Positions 45,181 to 54,150 of a stretch of DNA of 64,000 bases are shown here, piece after piece. The notes beneath the pieces were generated by a model. The model ran no database searches, was not told the DNA's origin, and saw nothing but the letters and a program-made list of their open reading frames with translations. Made by a program: the position numbers and the translations under genes. The stretch comes from Pseudomonas moorei (GTDB lineage Bacteria > Pseudomonadota > Gammaproteobacteria > Pseudomonadales > Pseudomonadaceae). The stretch's first letter is position 1. Each line of letters begins with the position of its first letter. The DNA is taken from NCBI RefSeq assembly GCF_008801475.1, contig NZ_VZPP01000001.1, forward strand, positions 124,001 to 188,000, given 5' to 3'.

Positions 45181-46710
45181 TCAGGCATGCAGGCGTTCTG
45201 CGGGCAACCAGCGAGTGAACGCCGCGTTCTCGACCCAGGCTCGCGCCGTGGCGATATCCGGGGCGAAATAGCGATCTTCATCGTAGTGAGCCACTTCACG
45301 GCGAATCATCGTCAGCACCTCTCTGAGTTTTTCCGAAGTCTGCAATGGCGCATGCAAATCCACGCCTTGAGCTGCGCCCAGCAGTTCGATCGCGACCACC
45401 GCACTGCTGTTGCCGGCCATGTCCAGCAATCGACGTGCCGCAAAGGTCGCCATCGAGACATGATCTTCCTGGTTGGCTGAGGTTGGCAGGCTATCGACTG
45501 ACGCTGGATGCGCCAGGGTCTTGTTCTCCGAAGCGAGGGCGGCAGCGGTGACCTGGGCGATCATGAAGCCGGAGTTCAGGCCGCCTTCGCGCACCAGAAA
45601 GGCCGGCAGGCCCGACAGTGCCGGATCAACCAGTTGTGCGATTCGCCGCTCGGACAGGGCGCCGATCTCGGAGATGGCCAAAGCCAGTACATCGGCGGCC
45701 ATGGCCACCGGTTCGGCGTGGAAGTTGCCGCCGGAGAGCACGTCGCCGTCGGCGCAGAACACCAGCGGGTTGTCCGAAACGGCGTTGGCTTCACGCAGAA
45801 AGACCCCGGCGGCGAAGCGCATGTGGTCCAGGCACGCGCCCATGACCTGAGGCTGGCAACGCAGCGAGTAAGGGTCCTGCACCCGGTCGCAGTCGCGATG
45901 GGATTCACGGATCTCGCTCGTGGCCAGCAGATCACGGTAGAACATTGCCACGTCGATTTGCCCTGGTTGTCCACGAACCGCCTGGATGCGTGGATCAAAA
46001 GGCACGTCTGAGCCCTTCAGGGCTTCCACGCTCAGGCTGCCGGCGACCACCGCTGCGCTGAACAGCTTTTCGCAGGCGAACAGACCGCGCAGGGCCAGCG
46101 CCGTCGAAACCTGGGTGCCATTGATCAGCGCCAGGCCTTCCTTCGGGCCCAGCACCATGGGTTCGAGACCGGCAATCGCCAGGCCTTCGACGGCATCCAT
46201 TTCACGGCCTTCATGGCGCACCCGACCGACGCCGATCAACACGGCGGACATATGCGCCAGTGGTGCCAGATCGCCGGAAGCGCCGACCGAGCCTTGTGAC
46301 GGTATGCACGGATAAACCCTGGCGGCATAGAGCTTGCTCAGGGCCTGAATGACTTCCCAGCGAATCCCGGAAAAGCCACGGGCAAGGGAGCCAATCTTGA
46401 GCGCCATGATCAAGCCGACACTGGCGTCATCCAATAGAGGGCCGGTGCCCGTGCAGTGCGACAGCAGGAGGTTGCGTTGCAGTTTGGCCAACGAATCGGT
46501 GGGGATCGAGGTTCGTGCCAGCAGGCCGAAACCGGTGTTGATGCCGTAGACCGTGCGCTGGTTTTCGATGATCTCGTCTACTGTACGGGTACTGGCTTCG
46601 ACAACGTCGCGTGCGGCCGGGTCCAGTTCGAAAGGACTTTGCAGCTGGTAAATGGCGCGCAATTGATCGAGGGTGAGTTGACCGGGTTTGAGCTGCAGCG
46701 ATGCGTACAT
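45181..46710 (-). CDS. hutH: Histidine ammonia-lyase (HutH paralogue)
   Basis: MIO-dependent lyase of 509 aa, the family length. The start [10 protein letters not shown] at 46710 aligns with HutH; the upstream extension is excluded. The MIO-forming triad Ala-Ser-Gly is at 144-146 in [16 protein letters not shown]. Tyr in '[10 protein letters not shown]' (55-62), Ser84-His85 and '[20 protein letters not shown]' (with the Glu that marks HALs rather than PAL/TAL) are present. It deaminates L-histidine to urocanate. It is not next to hutU, hutI or hutG but heads an operon with two 2-hydroxyacid dehydrogenases, downstream of a perfect HutC-type box. Confidence 0.92.
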   Translation of the reverse strand: MYASLQLKPGQLTLDQLRAIYQLQSPFELDPAARDVVEASTRTVDEIIENQRTVYGINTGFGLLARTSIPTDSLAKLQRNLLLSHCTGTGPLLDDASVGLIMALKIGSLARGFSGIRWEVIQALSKLYAARVYPCIPSQGSVGASGDLAPLAHMSAVLIGVGRVRHEGREMDAVEGLAIAGLEPMVLGPKEGLALINGTQVSTALALRGLFACEKLFSAAVVAGSLSVEALKGSDVPFDPRIQAVRGQPGQIDVAMFYRDLLATSEIRESHRDCDRVQDPYSLRCQPQVMGACLDHMRFAAGVFLREANAVSDNPLVFCADGDVLSGGNFHAEPVAMAADVLALAISEIGALSERRIAQLVDPALSGLPAFLVREGGLNSGFMIAQVTAAALASENKTLAHPASVDSLPTSANQEDHVSMATFAARRLLDMAGNSSAVVAIELLGAAQGVDLHAPLQTSEKLREVLTMIRREVAHYDEDRYFAPDIATARAWVENAAFTRWLPAERLHA

Positions 46711-46760
46711 TGAGAGTGTCCTGAGGTCAGGGTGGTGGGAAACAGTGTAGCTATATGCTC

Positions 46761-46772
46761 CTGTATATACAG
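46761..46772. promoter_or_regulatory. HutC-type operator, CTGTATATACAG
   Basis: A perfect 12-bp palindrome containing TGTA-N2-TACA, the known HutC recognition pattern in P. fluorescens. It lies about 50 bp before the hutH start and near the expected start point of the sigma54-like promoter at 46778. Confidence 0.7.
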
Positions 46773-46777
46773 GTAAG

Positions 46778-46792
46778 GCAAGATGCAGGCCA
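46778..46792 (-). promoter_or_regulatory. Candidate sigma54 promoter of the hutH operon
   Basis: TGGCC-N6-TTGC on the minus strand has GG-N10-GC spacing, with a perfect -12 and a weaker -24. It is directly upstream of the HutC box. The remainder of the 416-nt gap 46711-47126 shows no gene. Confidence 0.4.
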
Positions 46793-47028
46793 AAGTCACA
46801 ATTTCGCTCGCCGGTCAGCGTTCCAGACCCTGTTAACCCAAGACTGAAAGACAATTACAGGCGCCTCATTGGGCAGGCCTGTAACCAAAAGTTGCACCAA
46901 ATGGGAACTCTGCGCGCCCTGATGGGGCAATGGAAACAGGCGGGTAACAGATCGATTGGCATCTTTTTCTGTTATCGGAAAGTGCTTTTCGCTTTAGCCC
47001 GAGGATCGCCGCCGCCTGCCTGGATAAG

Positions 47029-47046
47029 CGGCACAGTAAATGCTTT
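47029..47046 (+). promoter_or_regulatory. Candidate sigma54 promoter of the 2OG-oxygenase-type gene
   Basis: CGGCAC-N5-ATGC keeps GG-N10-GC and is followed 7 bp later by a HutC-type box, mirroring the hutH promoter layout. Confidence 0.4.
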
Positions 47047-47049
47047 ATC

Positions 47050-47061
47050 CTGTATATACCG
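47050..47061. promoter_or_regulatory. HutC-type operator, CTGTATATACCG
   Basis: One perfect half (TGTA) and one degenerate half (TACC) of TGTA-N2-TACA, 66 bp before the oxygenase start codon. Confidence 0.5.
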
Positions 47062-47126
47062 GTTCGTCATTCGCTGACGCACCCTGTTCTCCCACCACGG
47101 TATGCACGATGCACCCAGGAGTTAAC

Positions 47127-48098
47127 ATGACCTCTAGCGCCAATCTGCCCCTGATCGATATGTCCGGTGTCCGCGAAGGTGATCAGGCGAGTATTCGTCG
47201 AGCCGGTGACGCCATCCGAAAAGCCTGTAGCGAGACCGGCTTCTTCTACATCATCAATCACGGCGTACCGCAAACGGTGATTGACAAAGCCATGGCCGCT
47301 GCCGGGCAGTTTTTTGCCTTTCCGGTTGAGGTCAAACGCCAGGTGGCAGTGAATAACCGCCATCGAGGCTGGCATGCACTGGGTGGGGCGACCATGTATG
47401 AAGCCACCAAGCCGGACCACAAAGAGTTCTTCAGTATGGGTCTTGAGCTGGCGGAAGATGATCCTTGCGTTCTTGCCGGCGAGGCCTTGCGTGGGCCGAA
47501 CCAGTGGCCCGCATTCATGCCACAGCTGCGTGAGGCATTGGCTGAATACTATGAGGAAATCGGTAAGGCCGGCGCTGATCTGTTACGCGCCGTGGCGGTC
47601 GGGTTGGGAATCGAAGAGGGTTTTTTCACGGATAAATACACAAAACCGCTGCAGCGTACGCAGATGGTCTATTACCCTCCGCAGCCGCCCAAGGCTGAGG
47701 CCGACCAGTTCGGTGTGGCCCCGCACACCGATTACGGCTGCATCACCTTGCTCTATCAAGATAACAGCGGTGGTTTGCAAGTCCGCGAACTGGGCTCCAA
47801 TCGCTGGATCGAAGCCACGCCGATCCCGGGTAGCCTGGTCGTGAATGTCGGGGATCTGCTGGCGCATTGGTCCAATGATCGTTTTCGTTCAACCCTGCAC
47901 CGAGTGATCAACAGCTCAGGTCATGAACGCTACTCCATCGCGACCTTCTATGACCCGACCTACAGTGCGGTTGTCGATCCTTGTGACTTGGGCATTGACC
48001 CGGCCCAGAGTCTGTATCCGCCGGTGGCCGCGGGTGATTACATTCTCAAGCGTATCGATGACTCGATGGCCTATCGTAAAAAAGCCAGTGCCAAGTAG
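47127..48098 (+). CDS. 2-oxoglutarate/Fe(II)-type oxygenase, isopenicillin-N-synthase family
   Basis: Non-haem iron oxygenase of 323 aa. AGGAG 5 nt before ATG 47127 fixes the start. The N-terminal DIOX_N part has 'IRKACSETGFFYIINHGVPQ'. The C-terminal jelly roll carries the iron triad His200-x-Asp202 ('APHTDYGCITLLYQDNSGGL') and His258 ('FRSTLHRVINS'), and Arg268-x-Ser270 to bind the cosubstrate carboxylate. It is divergent from the hutH operon and shares the HutC-type box and sigma54-like layout, so it is probably in the same regulon. Its substrate is unknown; hydroxylation or desaturation of a histidine-related compound is only a suggestion. Confidence 0.85.
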   Translation: MTSSANLPLIDMSGVREGDQASIRRAGDAIRKACSETGFFYIINHGVPQTVIDKAMAAAGQFFAFPVEVKRQVAVNNRHRGWHALGGATMYEATKPDHKEFFSMGLELAEDDPCVLAGEALRGPNQWPAFMPQLREALAEYYEEIGKAGADLLRAVAVGLGIEEGFFTDKYTKPLQRTQMVYYPPQPPKAEADQFGVAPHTDYGCITLLYQDNSGGLQVRELGSNRWIEATPIPGSLVVNVGDLLAHWSNDRFRSTLHRVINSSGHERYSIATFYDPTYSAVVDPCDLGIDPAQSLYPPVAAGDYILKRIDDSMAYRKKASAK

Positions 48099-48339
48099 AG
48101 GATCCAGTTTCTGGGGGACGCGCAGGTTTGGAAATGAGGTGTTTGAGGAAGTCTCCTGAGGCCGAATGTGAGGCATGAGGCCGAGGGAGCTTCCTCCTAT
48201 CAAGGAATTGCGCGCCATCGTTGGCACAAAGCGAATAAATCTATTGAAAAAAACCTCAGCAGGCTTTAAACGGAAGGCTCACTGGCATTGCCAATAACAG
48301 GCAAACAGGTATCGCCAGTTTTTGGCTCAGGGAGCGCTG

Positions 48340-51234
48340 ATGAGTTTTCGTCCTTTGACAGACTCCCCGCAGCAATCGAAAGACTGCGACGTGGCCGCAT
48401 CTCAATTGAAAGGGAACTCGGATACGGTCGGGATGGCATACGCGGGCAACGAGGACACGATCGAACAATTGCTGGACTCAGCGCGTCACTGGGCCCACAC
48501 CACCGGGTGGGCGGTTTACCGCGCCGGTGAGCAAATGCATTTGGTCGGGCAGGGTGACCCAGGGATGCAGTGGCCATCCAGCGTCGCAAACGAAGCGTTT
48601 GAAGCCTTTTGCTCGAGCCGGCGCTTGCAACGCTGGCCGACCGGCAGAGGGGAAGGTGTACTGGGTTGGTTGTTGGCGCCAGTCGATGATCCTGCGCAAC
48701 CTGCGCTCGCCGAGCTTGCCCTGCGCCTGGGCATTGAGCTACAGACCAATACCCTGGCCCGTGCGCAAATTACCCAGCGCGTGCTGTATGAAATTACCTA
48801 CCTGGCCAGTTCGACCCGCGATCGCTCAGTATTTCTCGTAGGGGTGCACCGGCTGCTGGCCAGCCTGATCGATGCCGAGAACTTCTATCTCGCGCTGTAT
48901 GACCCACGCACGGGCAAGATTGACTACCCGTATTACGTCGACATCATCGACGTTGACGCCCTGGAGGCCGAAAACTACGAATACCTGGACCGCTCGCGCC
49001 TGTCGTTGACCGGCCAGGTGTTGACCACCGAGCAGCCGTTGCTGATCGATGCCGCCGGCATCCTCGCGGCTGAGGCCGAAGGCCGTTTCTATTGCGTGGG
49101 TGACCGTCCCGAGTTCTGGATGGGCGCCCCGTTGAAAAACGCATCGGATGACGTGTTTGGCATGCTCGCGATGCAGGTCTACGACGTTTCTCGTATCTAC
49201 AGCGCTGAAGACCGCGCGCTGTTCCTTGTGGTGGCGCGCCACGTCGCCATGGCCCTGGACCGGATTCTGCACCGCGAGGACCTTGAAGAGACGGTGATAC
49301 GTCGCACCCTCGAGCTGTCGGCAGTCAACGATGCACTTAGGCAGGAAGTGGCCGACCGGGAGCGAGCCGAGCATCTGCAGAGCGCGTTATTCCAGATTGC
49401 AGAATTGTCCAGCCAACCGGGCGACATGGCTGAGTTGTTTCAATCCTTGCATGGCATCGTCGGTGATCTGCTGTTCGCGCAGAACTTTTACATCGCGCTG
49501 TTCGACGACGCGACCAGTGAAGTGACCTTTCCCTATTATGTCGATGAGCGGCAGACGACCTGCCCGCCGGCGCGGCGTGGTCGTCGCGGCTTGACCGAGT
49601 ACGTCATTCGCCAGCGTCGACCTTGCCTGATTGACGTCGGCGAGGCTGAACGCTTGTCCGCAGTCGGCGAAATTGAAATTGCCCAGGAGTCTGTCCGATC
49701 CTACTCGTGGCTGGGCATTCCCTTGTTCGATGGCGACGTCGTGCGTGGCGTGCTTGCGGTGCAAAGCTATACCTCCCAGGTGCGCTATACCCTGCGTGAC
49801 CAGGAACTGCTGACCTTTGTGTCGCGCCACATCGACACCGCACTGTCGCGACGCACGGCCGCCGAAGCAATCCATGCCGCCAACCTCAAGCTGGAAGCCC
49901 GGGTGCAGAGCCGCACCCGCGAACTCGATCACGCCAATGCCAAGTTGCAACACGAAAACTCCCACGATGCCCTGACCGGGCTACCCAATCGCACCTACCT
50001 TCAGCAGCGTCTCAATCTGGCGTGGACGCGGTTCGGCAGCGAAGGCGGGCACCTGGCGGTGATGTTCATCGACCTCGACCGTTTCAAACTGGTCAACGAC
50101 AGCCTCGGTCACCATTTTGGCGACCTGCTGTTGATGCAGGCCGCCCACCGTTTGCGCGGTTGCCTGCGCGACACCGACATGCTGGCTCGCCTGGGCGGCG
50201 ATGAGTTTTCGGTACTTGCGCCCGAGGCACCGCTGGATGTGTTGATCGACATCGCCGAACGGATCCTGGTGGCGTTCGACCTGCCGTTTTTCATCAATGG
50301 CCATGAAGTTTTTTCGTCCTGCAGCATCGGCATTGTCAGCGCCGACAGCCAGTTCCATCACGAGCCAGCCGACTTGCTGCGCGATGCCGACGCGGCGATG
50401 TACCGGGTCAAGAGTGCCGGGCGCGACAGCTACGCGGTGTTCAACCAGGAAGTGCGCCGTGAAGTCTCGGACCAGGTTGAGCGAGAAGGGGCCTTGCGCA
50501 ACGCGCTCAAGCGTACCGACGAACTGCTGCCGTATTTCCAGCCGATTGTCAGCGTCGAAAGCGGCGAACTGTTGGCCCTTGAAGCGCTGGTGCGTTGGCA
50601 TCAGCCCGGCGGCCGGGTGATCGCGCCGGGCGAGTTTTTGCCGGATTTCGAGGGCTTGCGACTGATCGGGCGGCTGGATCTTTACATGCTCACCAGCGTT
50701 GCAGTGATCCTCGCACAGCCACGGCACGCCAATTGGCCGCCAGTGCACGTCAATTGCTCCAGCTACAGCATGACGCGGCCTGACTTCGCCAATGATGTAC
50801 TTGCGTTGCTGGCGCGGTATCAGGTCTCGCCGTCGCGGATCTGCCTGGAGTTGACCGAAGGTGCGCTGGTCGCGGAGCCGGCGATCGCCCGACTGACCAT
50901 GCAGCAATTGGCCGACAACGGCATGTCGGTGGTGCTCGATGACTTCGGTGCCGGGTTCTCATCCCTGAGCTATGTGCATCAATACCGTTTCAGCGGCTTG
51001 AAGATCGACAAGTCGTTCATCCTCGAACTGACCACCAGTGCCCGCAGTCGCGCGATCGTCCGGGCGATTGTGCGGATGGCCGAATCGCTGGACCTGAGTG
51101 TGGTGGCCGAAGGTGTCGAAGACGAGGCGACACTGGACTTGCTGCGTGAAATGGGCGCAGGGCAGGCCCAGGGTTATTATTTCGCCAAACCGATGGGGTT
51201 GGAGGCGTTGCTGGCGAGTTCGCTGATCCGTTGA
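48340..51234 (+). CDS. GAF-GAF-GGDEF-EAL cyclic-di-GMP turnover protein
   Basis: Large soluble signalling protein of 964 aa; no membrane segment is seen. GGGAG 7 nt before ATG 48340 sets the start. Two GAF-like domains (~145-330 and ~350-510) repeat the block 'ENFYLALYDPRTGKIDYPYY' / 'QNFYIALFDDATSEVTFPYY'. Coiled-coil linkers lead to a GGDEF domain with intact GGDEF at ~618-622 and to an EAL domain with EAL at ~747-749, DDFGAG and the C-terminal 'AQGYYFAKPM'. Both the diguanylate cyclase and phosphodiesterase motifs look intact, so net output cannot be predicted. No I-site (RxxD five residues before GGDEF) was confirmed: the preceding residues are 'RDTDMLARLGGDEF', which does give R-x2-D. 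Confidence 0.92.
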   Translation: MSFRPLTDSPQQSKDCDVAASQLKGNSDTVGMAYAGNEDTIEQLLDSARHWAHTTGWAVYRAGEQMHLVGQGDPGMQWPSSVANEAFEAFCSSRRLQRWPTGRGEGVLGWLLAPVDDPAQPALAELALRLGIELQTNTLARAQITQRVLYEITYLASSTRDRSVFLVGVHRLLASLIDAENFYLALYDPRTGKIDYPYYVDIIDVDALEAENYEYLDRSRLSLTGQVLTTEQPLLIDAAGILAAEAEGRFYCVGDRPEFWMGAPLKNASDDVFGMLAMQVYDVSRIYSAEDRALFLVVARHVAMALDRILHREDLEETVIRRTLELSAVNDALRQEVADRERAEHLQSALFQIAELSSQPGDMAELFQSLHGIVGDLLFAQNFYIALFDDATSEVTFPYYVDERQTTCPPARRGRRGLTEYVIRQRRPCLIDVGEAERLSAVGEIEIAQESVRSYSWLGIPLFDGDVVRGVLAVQSYTSQVRYTLRDQELLTFVSRHIDTALSRRTAAEAIHAANLKLEARVQSRTRELDHANAKLQHENSHDALTGLPNRTYLQQRLNLAWTRFGSEGGHLAVMFIDLDRFKLVNDSLGHHFGDLLLMQAAHRLRGCLRDTDMLARLGGDEFSVLAPEAPLDVLIDIAERILVAFDLPFFINGHEVFSSCSIGIVSADSQFHHEPADLLRDADAAMYRVKSAGRDSYAVFNQEVRREVSDQVEREGALRNALKRTDELLPYFQPIVSVESGELLALEALVRWHQPGGRVIAPGEFLPDFEGLRLIGRLDLYMLTSVAVILAQPRHANWPPVHVNCSSYSMTRPDFANDVLALLARYQVSPSRICLELTEGALVAEPAIARLTMQQLADNGMSVVLDDFGAGFSSLSYVHQYRFSGLKIDKSFILELTTSARSRAIVRAIVRMAESLDLSVVAEGVEDEATLDLLREMGAGQAQGYYFAKPMGLEALLASSLIR

Positions 51235-51328
51235 TGTTTCGATGTCGGGCGGCTCCAGGTGTTCGGCGTGCATCCCCCCAACAACCTGATCGAGATTTAC
51301 CCCTGTCCCCCAAAAAAGGCCCCTGAAG

Positions 51329-51865
51329 ATGACCACCGCACATGTTTTCATCGCCACCAGTCTGGACGGTTTCATCGCTCGCCCCGATGGCGACATTGAC
51401 TGGCTTTTGCAACGCGATGATCAGACCGAGGATCATGGCTACTCAGCTTTCATCGCCGACAAGGATGTGATCGTGATGGGGCGGGGCAGCTATGAGAAGG
51501 TGCGGACCTTCGATAGCTGGTTCTACGACCTGCCCGTGGTGGTGCTGTCCGAACAACTGGCCAATTCGCCGGTGCCCGAGGCGCTGGAGGGCAAACTGCG
51601 ATTTTCCAACCTCGCTCCGAAGGAGGTAATGGCAGAGCTGGAGAGGCAAGGCATGCGCCGGGTCTATGTCGATGGCGGGCAACTGGTGCAATCATTCCTT
51701 CGCGATGGGTTAGTCGCTGATATGGTAATCACCACCGTGCCGGTGCTGATCGGGTCGGGAAGGCCATTGTTCGGTGGCCTTGAGCAAGATGTAGATTTGA
51801 AGCTGGTGTCCAGCCGCTGTTTTCCCTCGGGTCTGGTGCAGTCCACTTACCGGCTGACGCCATGA
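51329..51865 (+). CDS. Dihydrofolate-reductase-fold protein (RibD C-terminal family)
   Basis: Protein of 178 aa with the RibD_C/DHFR-like fold: 'VFIATSLDGFIARPDGDIDW' at the N-terminus, 'DVIVMGRGSYEKV', and 'RRVYVDGGQLVQSFLRDGL' with 'TTVPVLIGSGRPLFG'. NADPH-dependent reductase is the family activity; the substrate of these stand-alone YyaP/YwjB-like proteins is unknown. It is monocistronic between the c-di-GMP gene and tRNA-Cys. Confidence 0.88.
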   Translation: MTTAHVFIATSLDGFIARPDGDIDWLLQRDDQTEDHGYSAFIADKDVIVMGRGSYEKVRTFDSWFYDLPVVVLSEQLANSPVPEALEGKLRFSNLAPKEVMAELERQGMRRVYVDGGQLVQSFLRDGLVADMVITTVPVLIGSGRPLFGGLEQDVDLKLVSSRCFPSGLVQSTYRLTP

Positions 51866-52020
51866 TCTGCTCGAGTGATCGAAACCCGCTAATCGAGTCA
51901 TAGGCTGTCATTTTCCAGCCTTGTATGGGGCCATGGGGGTGATTGCGCCGCAATGGAAGGGGATCGCACCTCGTTGGAGTAATGAAACCAGGCCCCAGAA
52001 TTTTTTTTGAAATCAAGGGG

Positions 52021-52049
52021 TTGCCAGCCTCAAGAAATGAGTACATAAT
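52021..52049 (+). promoter_or_regulatory. Promoter of tRNA-Cys
   Basis: TTGCCA-N17-CATAAT is preceded by TTTTTTTGAAATCAAGGGG, near-identical to the block before the tRNA-Gly promoter at 32616. The tRNA starts about 120 nt later. The gap 51866-52179 holds nothing else I can support. Confidence 0.6.
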
Positions 52050-52179
52050 TCACGCCATCGAAAGCACTGACCGCTGAAAAAGCTCAATGTTTTCAATGAG
52101 ATAGACGCTAATCAATGCGTGGTATCTCACCCAGGTTTGTACGCATTTGTTGTTGTGCTACTGACAGCAAATGTTTTGA

Positions 52180-52253
52180 GGCCGAGTAGCAAAATGGTTA
52201 TGCAGCGGATTGCAAATCCGCCTACGCCGGTTCGATTCCGACCTCGGCCTCCA
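52180..52253 (+). tRNA. tRNA-Cys (anticodon GCA)
   Basis: 74 nt including CCA. The acceptor stem is GGCCGAG / CTCGGCC, anticodon GCA is at 52212-52214, and the T-arm is CCGGTTCGATTCCGA. Its 3' part is the left copy of a 45-bp direct repeat flanking the prophage remnant, so this gene was rebuilt by integration. Confidence 0.97.
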
Positions 52254-52255
52254 CT
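52211..52255. repeat. attL: left copy of a 45-bp direct repeat (3' half of tRNA-Cys)
   Basis: Runs from the anticodon to two bases past the CCA and is identical to 56990-57034. This is the usual signature of phage integration into a tRNA 3' end. Confidence 0.9.
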
Positions 52256-52263
52256 ATTAAAAG

Positions 52264-52293
52264 CCCCGCAGATTAACGTCTGCGGGGTTTTTT
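52264..52293 (+). terminator. Intrinsic terminator after tRNA-Cys
   Basis: CCCCGCAGA-N6-TCTGCGGGG is followed by T6. The chromosomal equivalent after the right att copy is at 57043. Confidence 0.88.
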
Positions 52294-52327
52294 ATTGGGC
52301 GCAGGAAAGTGCAGGAGTTCCGAAACT

Positions 52328-52840
52328 TTAGGGGGTGGAGCTCTGTTTTTTGTTCCTCTCAATGATTTCCTCTATGAGAAGGCCCAGGCTATTTTTCACG
52401 CCATCGGCCTGCATCTGGATTCGAAAGTGCTTGCTGGTTTTTCCTTGCTGCACCGTCAAGTAATCCCCTTCGATGTCGCCACTCGTCATTGCGATAACGT
52501 CGGCTGGGCGCTGCCCCGTTAAATAGGCCAGGTCCATCGCGTCCCTCAGCTCCTGCGGAGCTTGTTCATATACTGCCGCCCAGGCCATGTCGTTTGCGTA
52601 GTAGTCCCTAATCTTTTCCTTGTTTTTTCGAACGCCTGCGCACGGGTTCTCCCGGTCGGTGAAACCCCATTCCCGCGCCATGTTGAACACATAGTACAGA
52701 AGGGCGATTTCCCTATTCGCCCTGGTCTTGGCCATCCTTGCATCCCGATACTGCGCAACCATGGACGGGGTGATGGCATCGATCGGCGCGTCATCAAACG
52801 CATCCCGTAAGGGATAATGACCTATGTCGCAACATGACAT
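52328..52840 (-). pseudogene. Tyrosine-recombinase integrase fragment
   Basis: A frame of 170 codons covers the core-binding domain ('TPSMVAQYRDARMAKTRANR', 'VFNMAREWGFTDRENPCAGV') and the first catalytic Arg in 'LAYLTGQRPADVIAMTSGDI', then 'TVQQGKTSKHFRIQM'. The C-terminal H-x-x-R and Tyr nucleophile are missing, and the N-terminal arm-binding domain is cut where it meets the tail-fibre gene. It lies next to attL, as expected for the integrase of the resident element, but cannot be active. Confidence 0.85.
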
Positions 52841-54140
52841 GAACCTTGCAAATGGCCCCGGCGCGACATTCAGAGTGGACCTGAATGGTGCGTTATCAGC
52901 GCTAGTGTCACAGAGTAGTGGGGCAACGACTCCAAGCCCTGCATTCCCTTGTCAGCTGTGGGCCAACACGGGGACTGGAAGGCTTAAGCAGCGGGACAGT
53001 GCAAACACCCAATGGCTGGACAGGGGAGGGCTTGATACCGCTCGCGCTCCATTCGGCGGTTACACCGGGATTACTGCGGTTTCGACAAACACAGGGCTTA
53101 CCGCTACAAACCTCGGGCAGTTGGTCCTTGTCACTGCTGTTGGAACAACGCAGACACTGCCACCTTTGGCAAGTTCGCCAGCGGGAGCTTCAGTAACTTT
53201 CGCTGTATTTGCTGCTACTACCATCAAAGGTAGCGGCACCGAATTGATCACGAATATCTACAACACCAGCTCGCCAAATTCTATGGTGCTGTGTGCTGTG
53301 TGCTGTGTGCTGTGTGCTGTGTGCTGTGTGCTGGCGAGCTGACTACGCTCACTAGCAACGGCAGCGGCGGGGTCAATTGGGTCACTGCGTCATACGAGCG
53401 GGCAGAGCGCCCCGGTTGGCAGTGCGTCCAACGTTAAAATGGCGGTCGCTTCAGCCTCAGCGATAGCGTCTATTACCAATGACGAGATTGTCGTGGGGAC
53501 GGCATTGGGGGGGCAGTCCGGGGGGCAGTCCTACAGGCTGGCAGCTTTCAACAACGCTATAAATTTGGGGATTACCGGCCCTGCGGGGATGGACGTCGGC
53601 TCATCCCCGGCTAACGGCTGGGTTGCGATCTACGCGATTTATGATCCTACAACAGGCGTCTCAAGGTTGTTGGCAGTAAACGCGACCAGCGCTGTGGCAC
53701 CAACGGTTTACGGCGGCGCAAATATGCCTGCGGGTTTCACCGCCTCGGCGTTGGTTAGCGTATGGAGGACTACCGGTGCAGGACTGTTTGATGTCGGAAC
53801 TCAGCAGGGGCGTATCGTTTCAACCATCGAAGTGTCCGTGCTCAGCAGGTTGATACAGCAAGCATCTTTCACCTCCCTGAGTATTTCGGCAGCAGTACCG
53901 CCAATTGCAAAGTTTGCAGCTGGGTACATGCGTATAGGCTCAAACAGTGCAGGCGACTATCTCGGGCAGCTCTCATCGAATACTACAGGGATAGGGTCGA
54001 CCCAGATCGGCGGAGGGTACACGAACGCTTCTGGTGCATTCAATCTCGCCTTGATCACGGCACAAAATATCTGGTATGCCGCTACCGTTACAGTTGGCAC
54101 TATGAGCGCGTCCTTCTTTATTACGTCATACACTTTTTAA
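52824..54140 (+). pseudogene. Phage tail fibre gene, disrupted by two frameshifts
   Basis: The N-terminus (MSQHDMNLANGPGATFRVDL, 'NTGTGRLKQRDSANTQWLDR') is typical of Pseudomonas phage tail fibres; the C-terminal part (53439 on, 'VYGGANMPAGFTASALVSVW') belongs to the same protein type. Between them, a heptanucleotide repeat (53286-53333, six copies) puts the frame into an early stop. One extra T near 53393 separates 'NWVTAS' from 'TSGQSAPVGSASNVKM'. A 12-bp tandem duplication (53508-53531) stays in frame. Its 5' end overlaps the integrase fragment, marking a deletion junction near 52840. Confidence 0.8.
53286..53333. repeat. Heptanucleotide tandem repeat (GTGCTGT) x6 plus 6 nt
   Basis: Six perfect 7-bp units and a partial seventh inside the tail-fibre gene. 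One, four or seven units would keep the downstream frame 'GELTTLTSNGSGG' open; six units lead to a stop two codons later. Confidence 0.9.
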
Positions 54141-54150
54141 GGCGGCCCAT

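Noticed and set aside
53286-53333. Possible CRISPR-like or satellite array
   Set aside because: A 7-bp unit without spacers inside a coding region: a simple tandem repeat.
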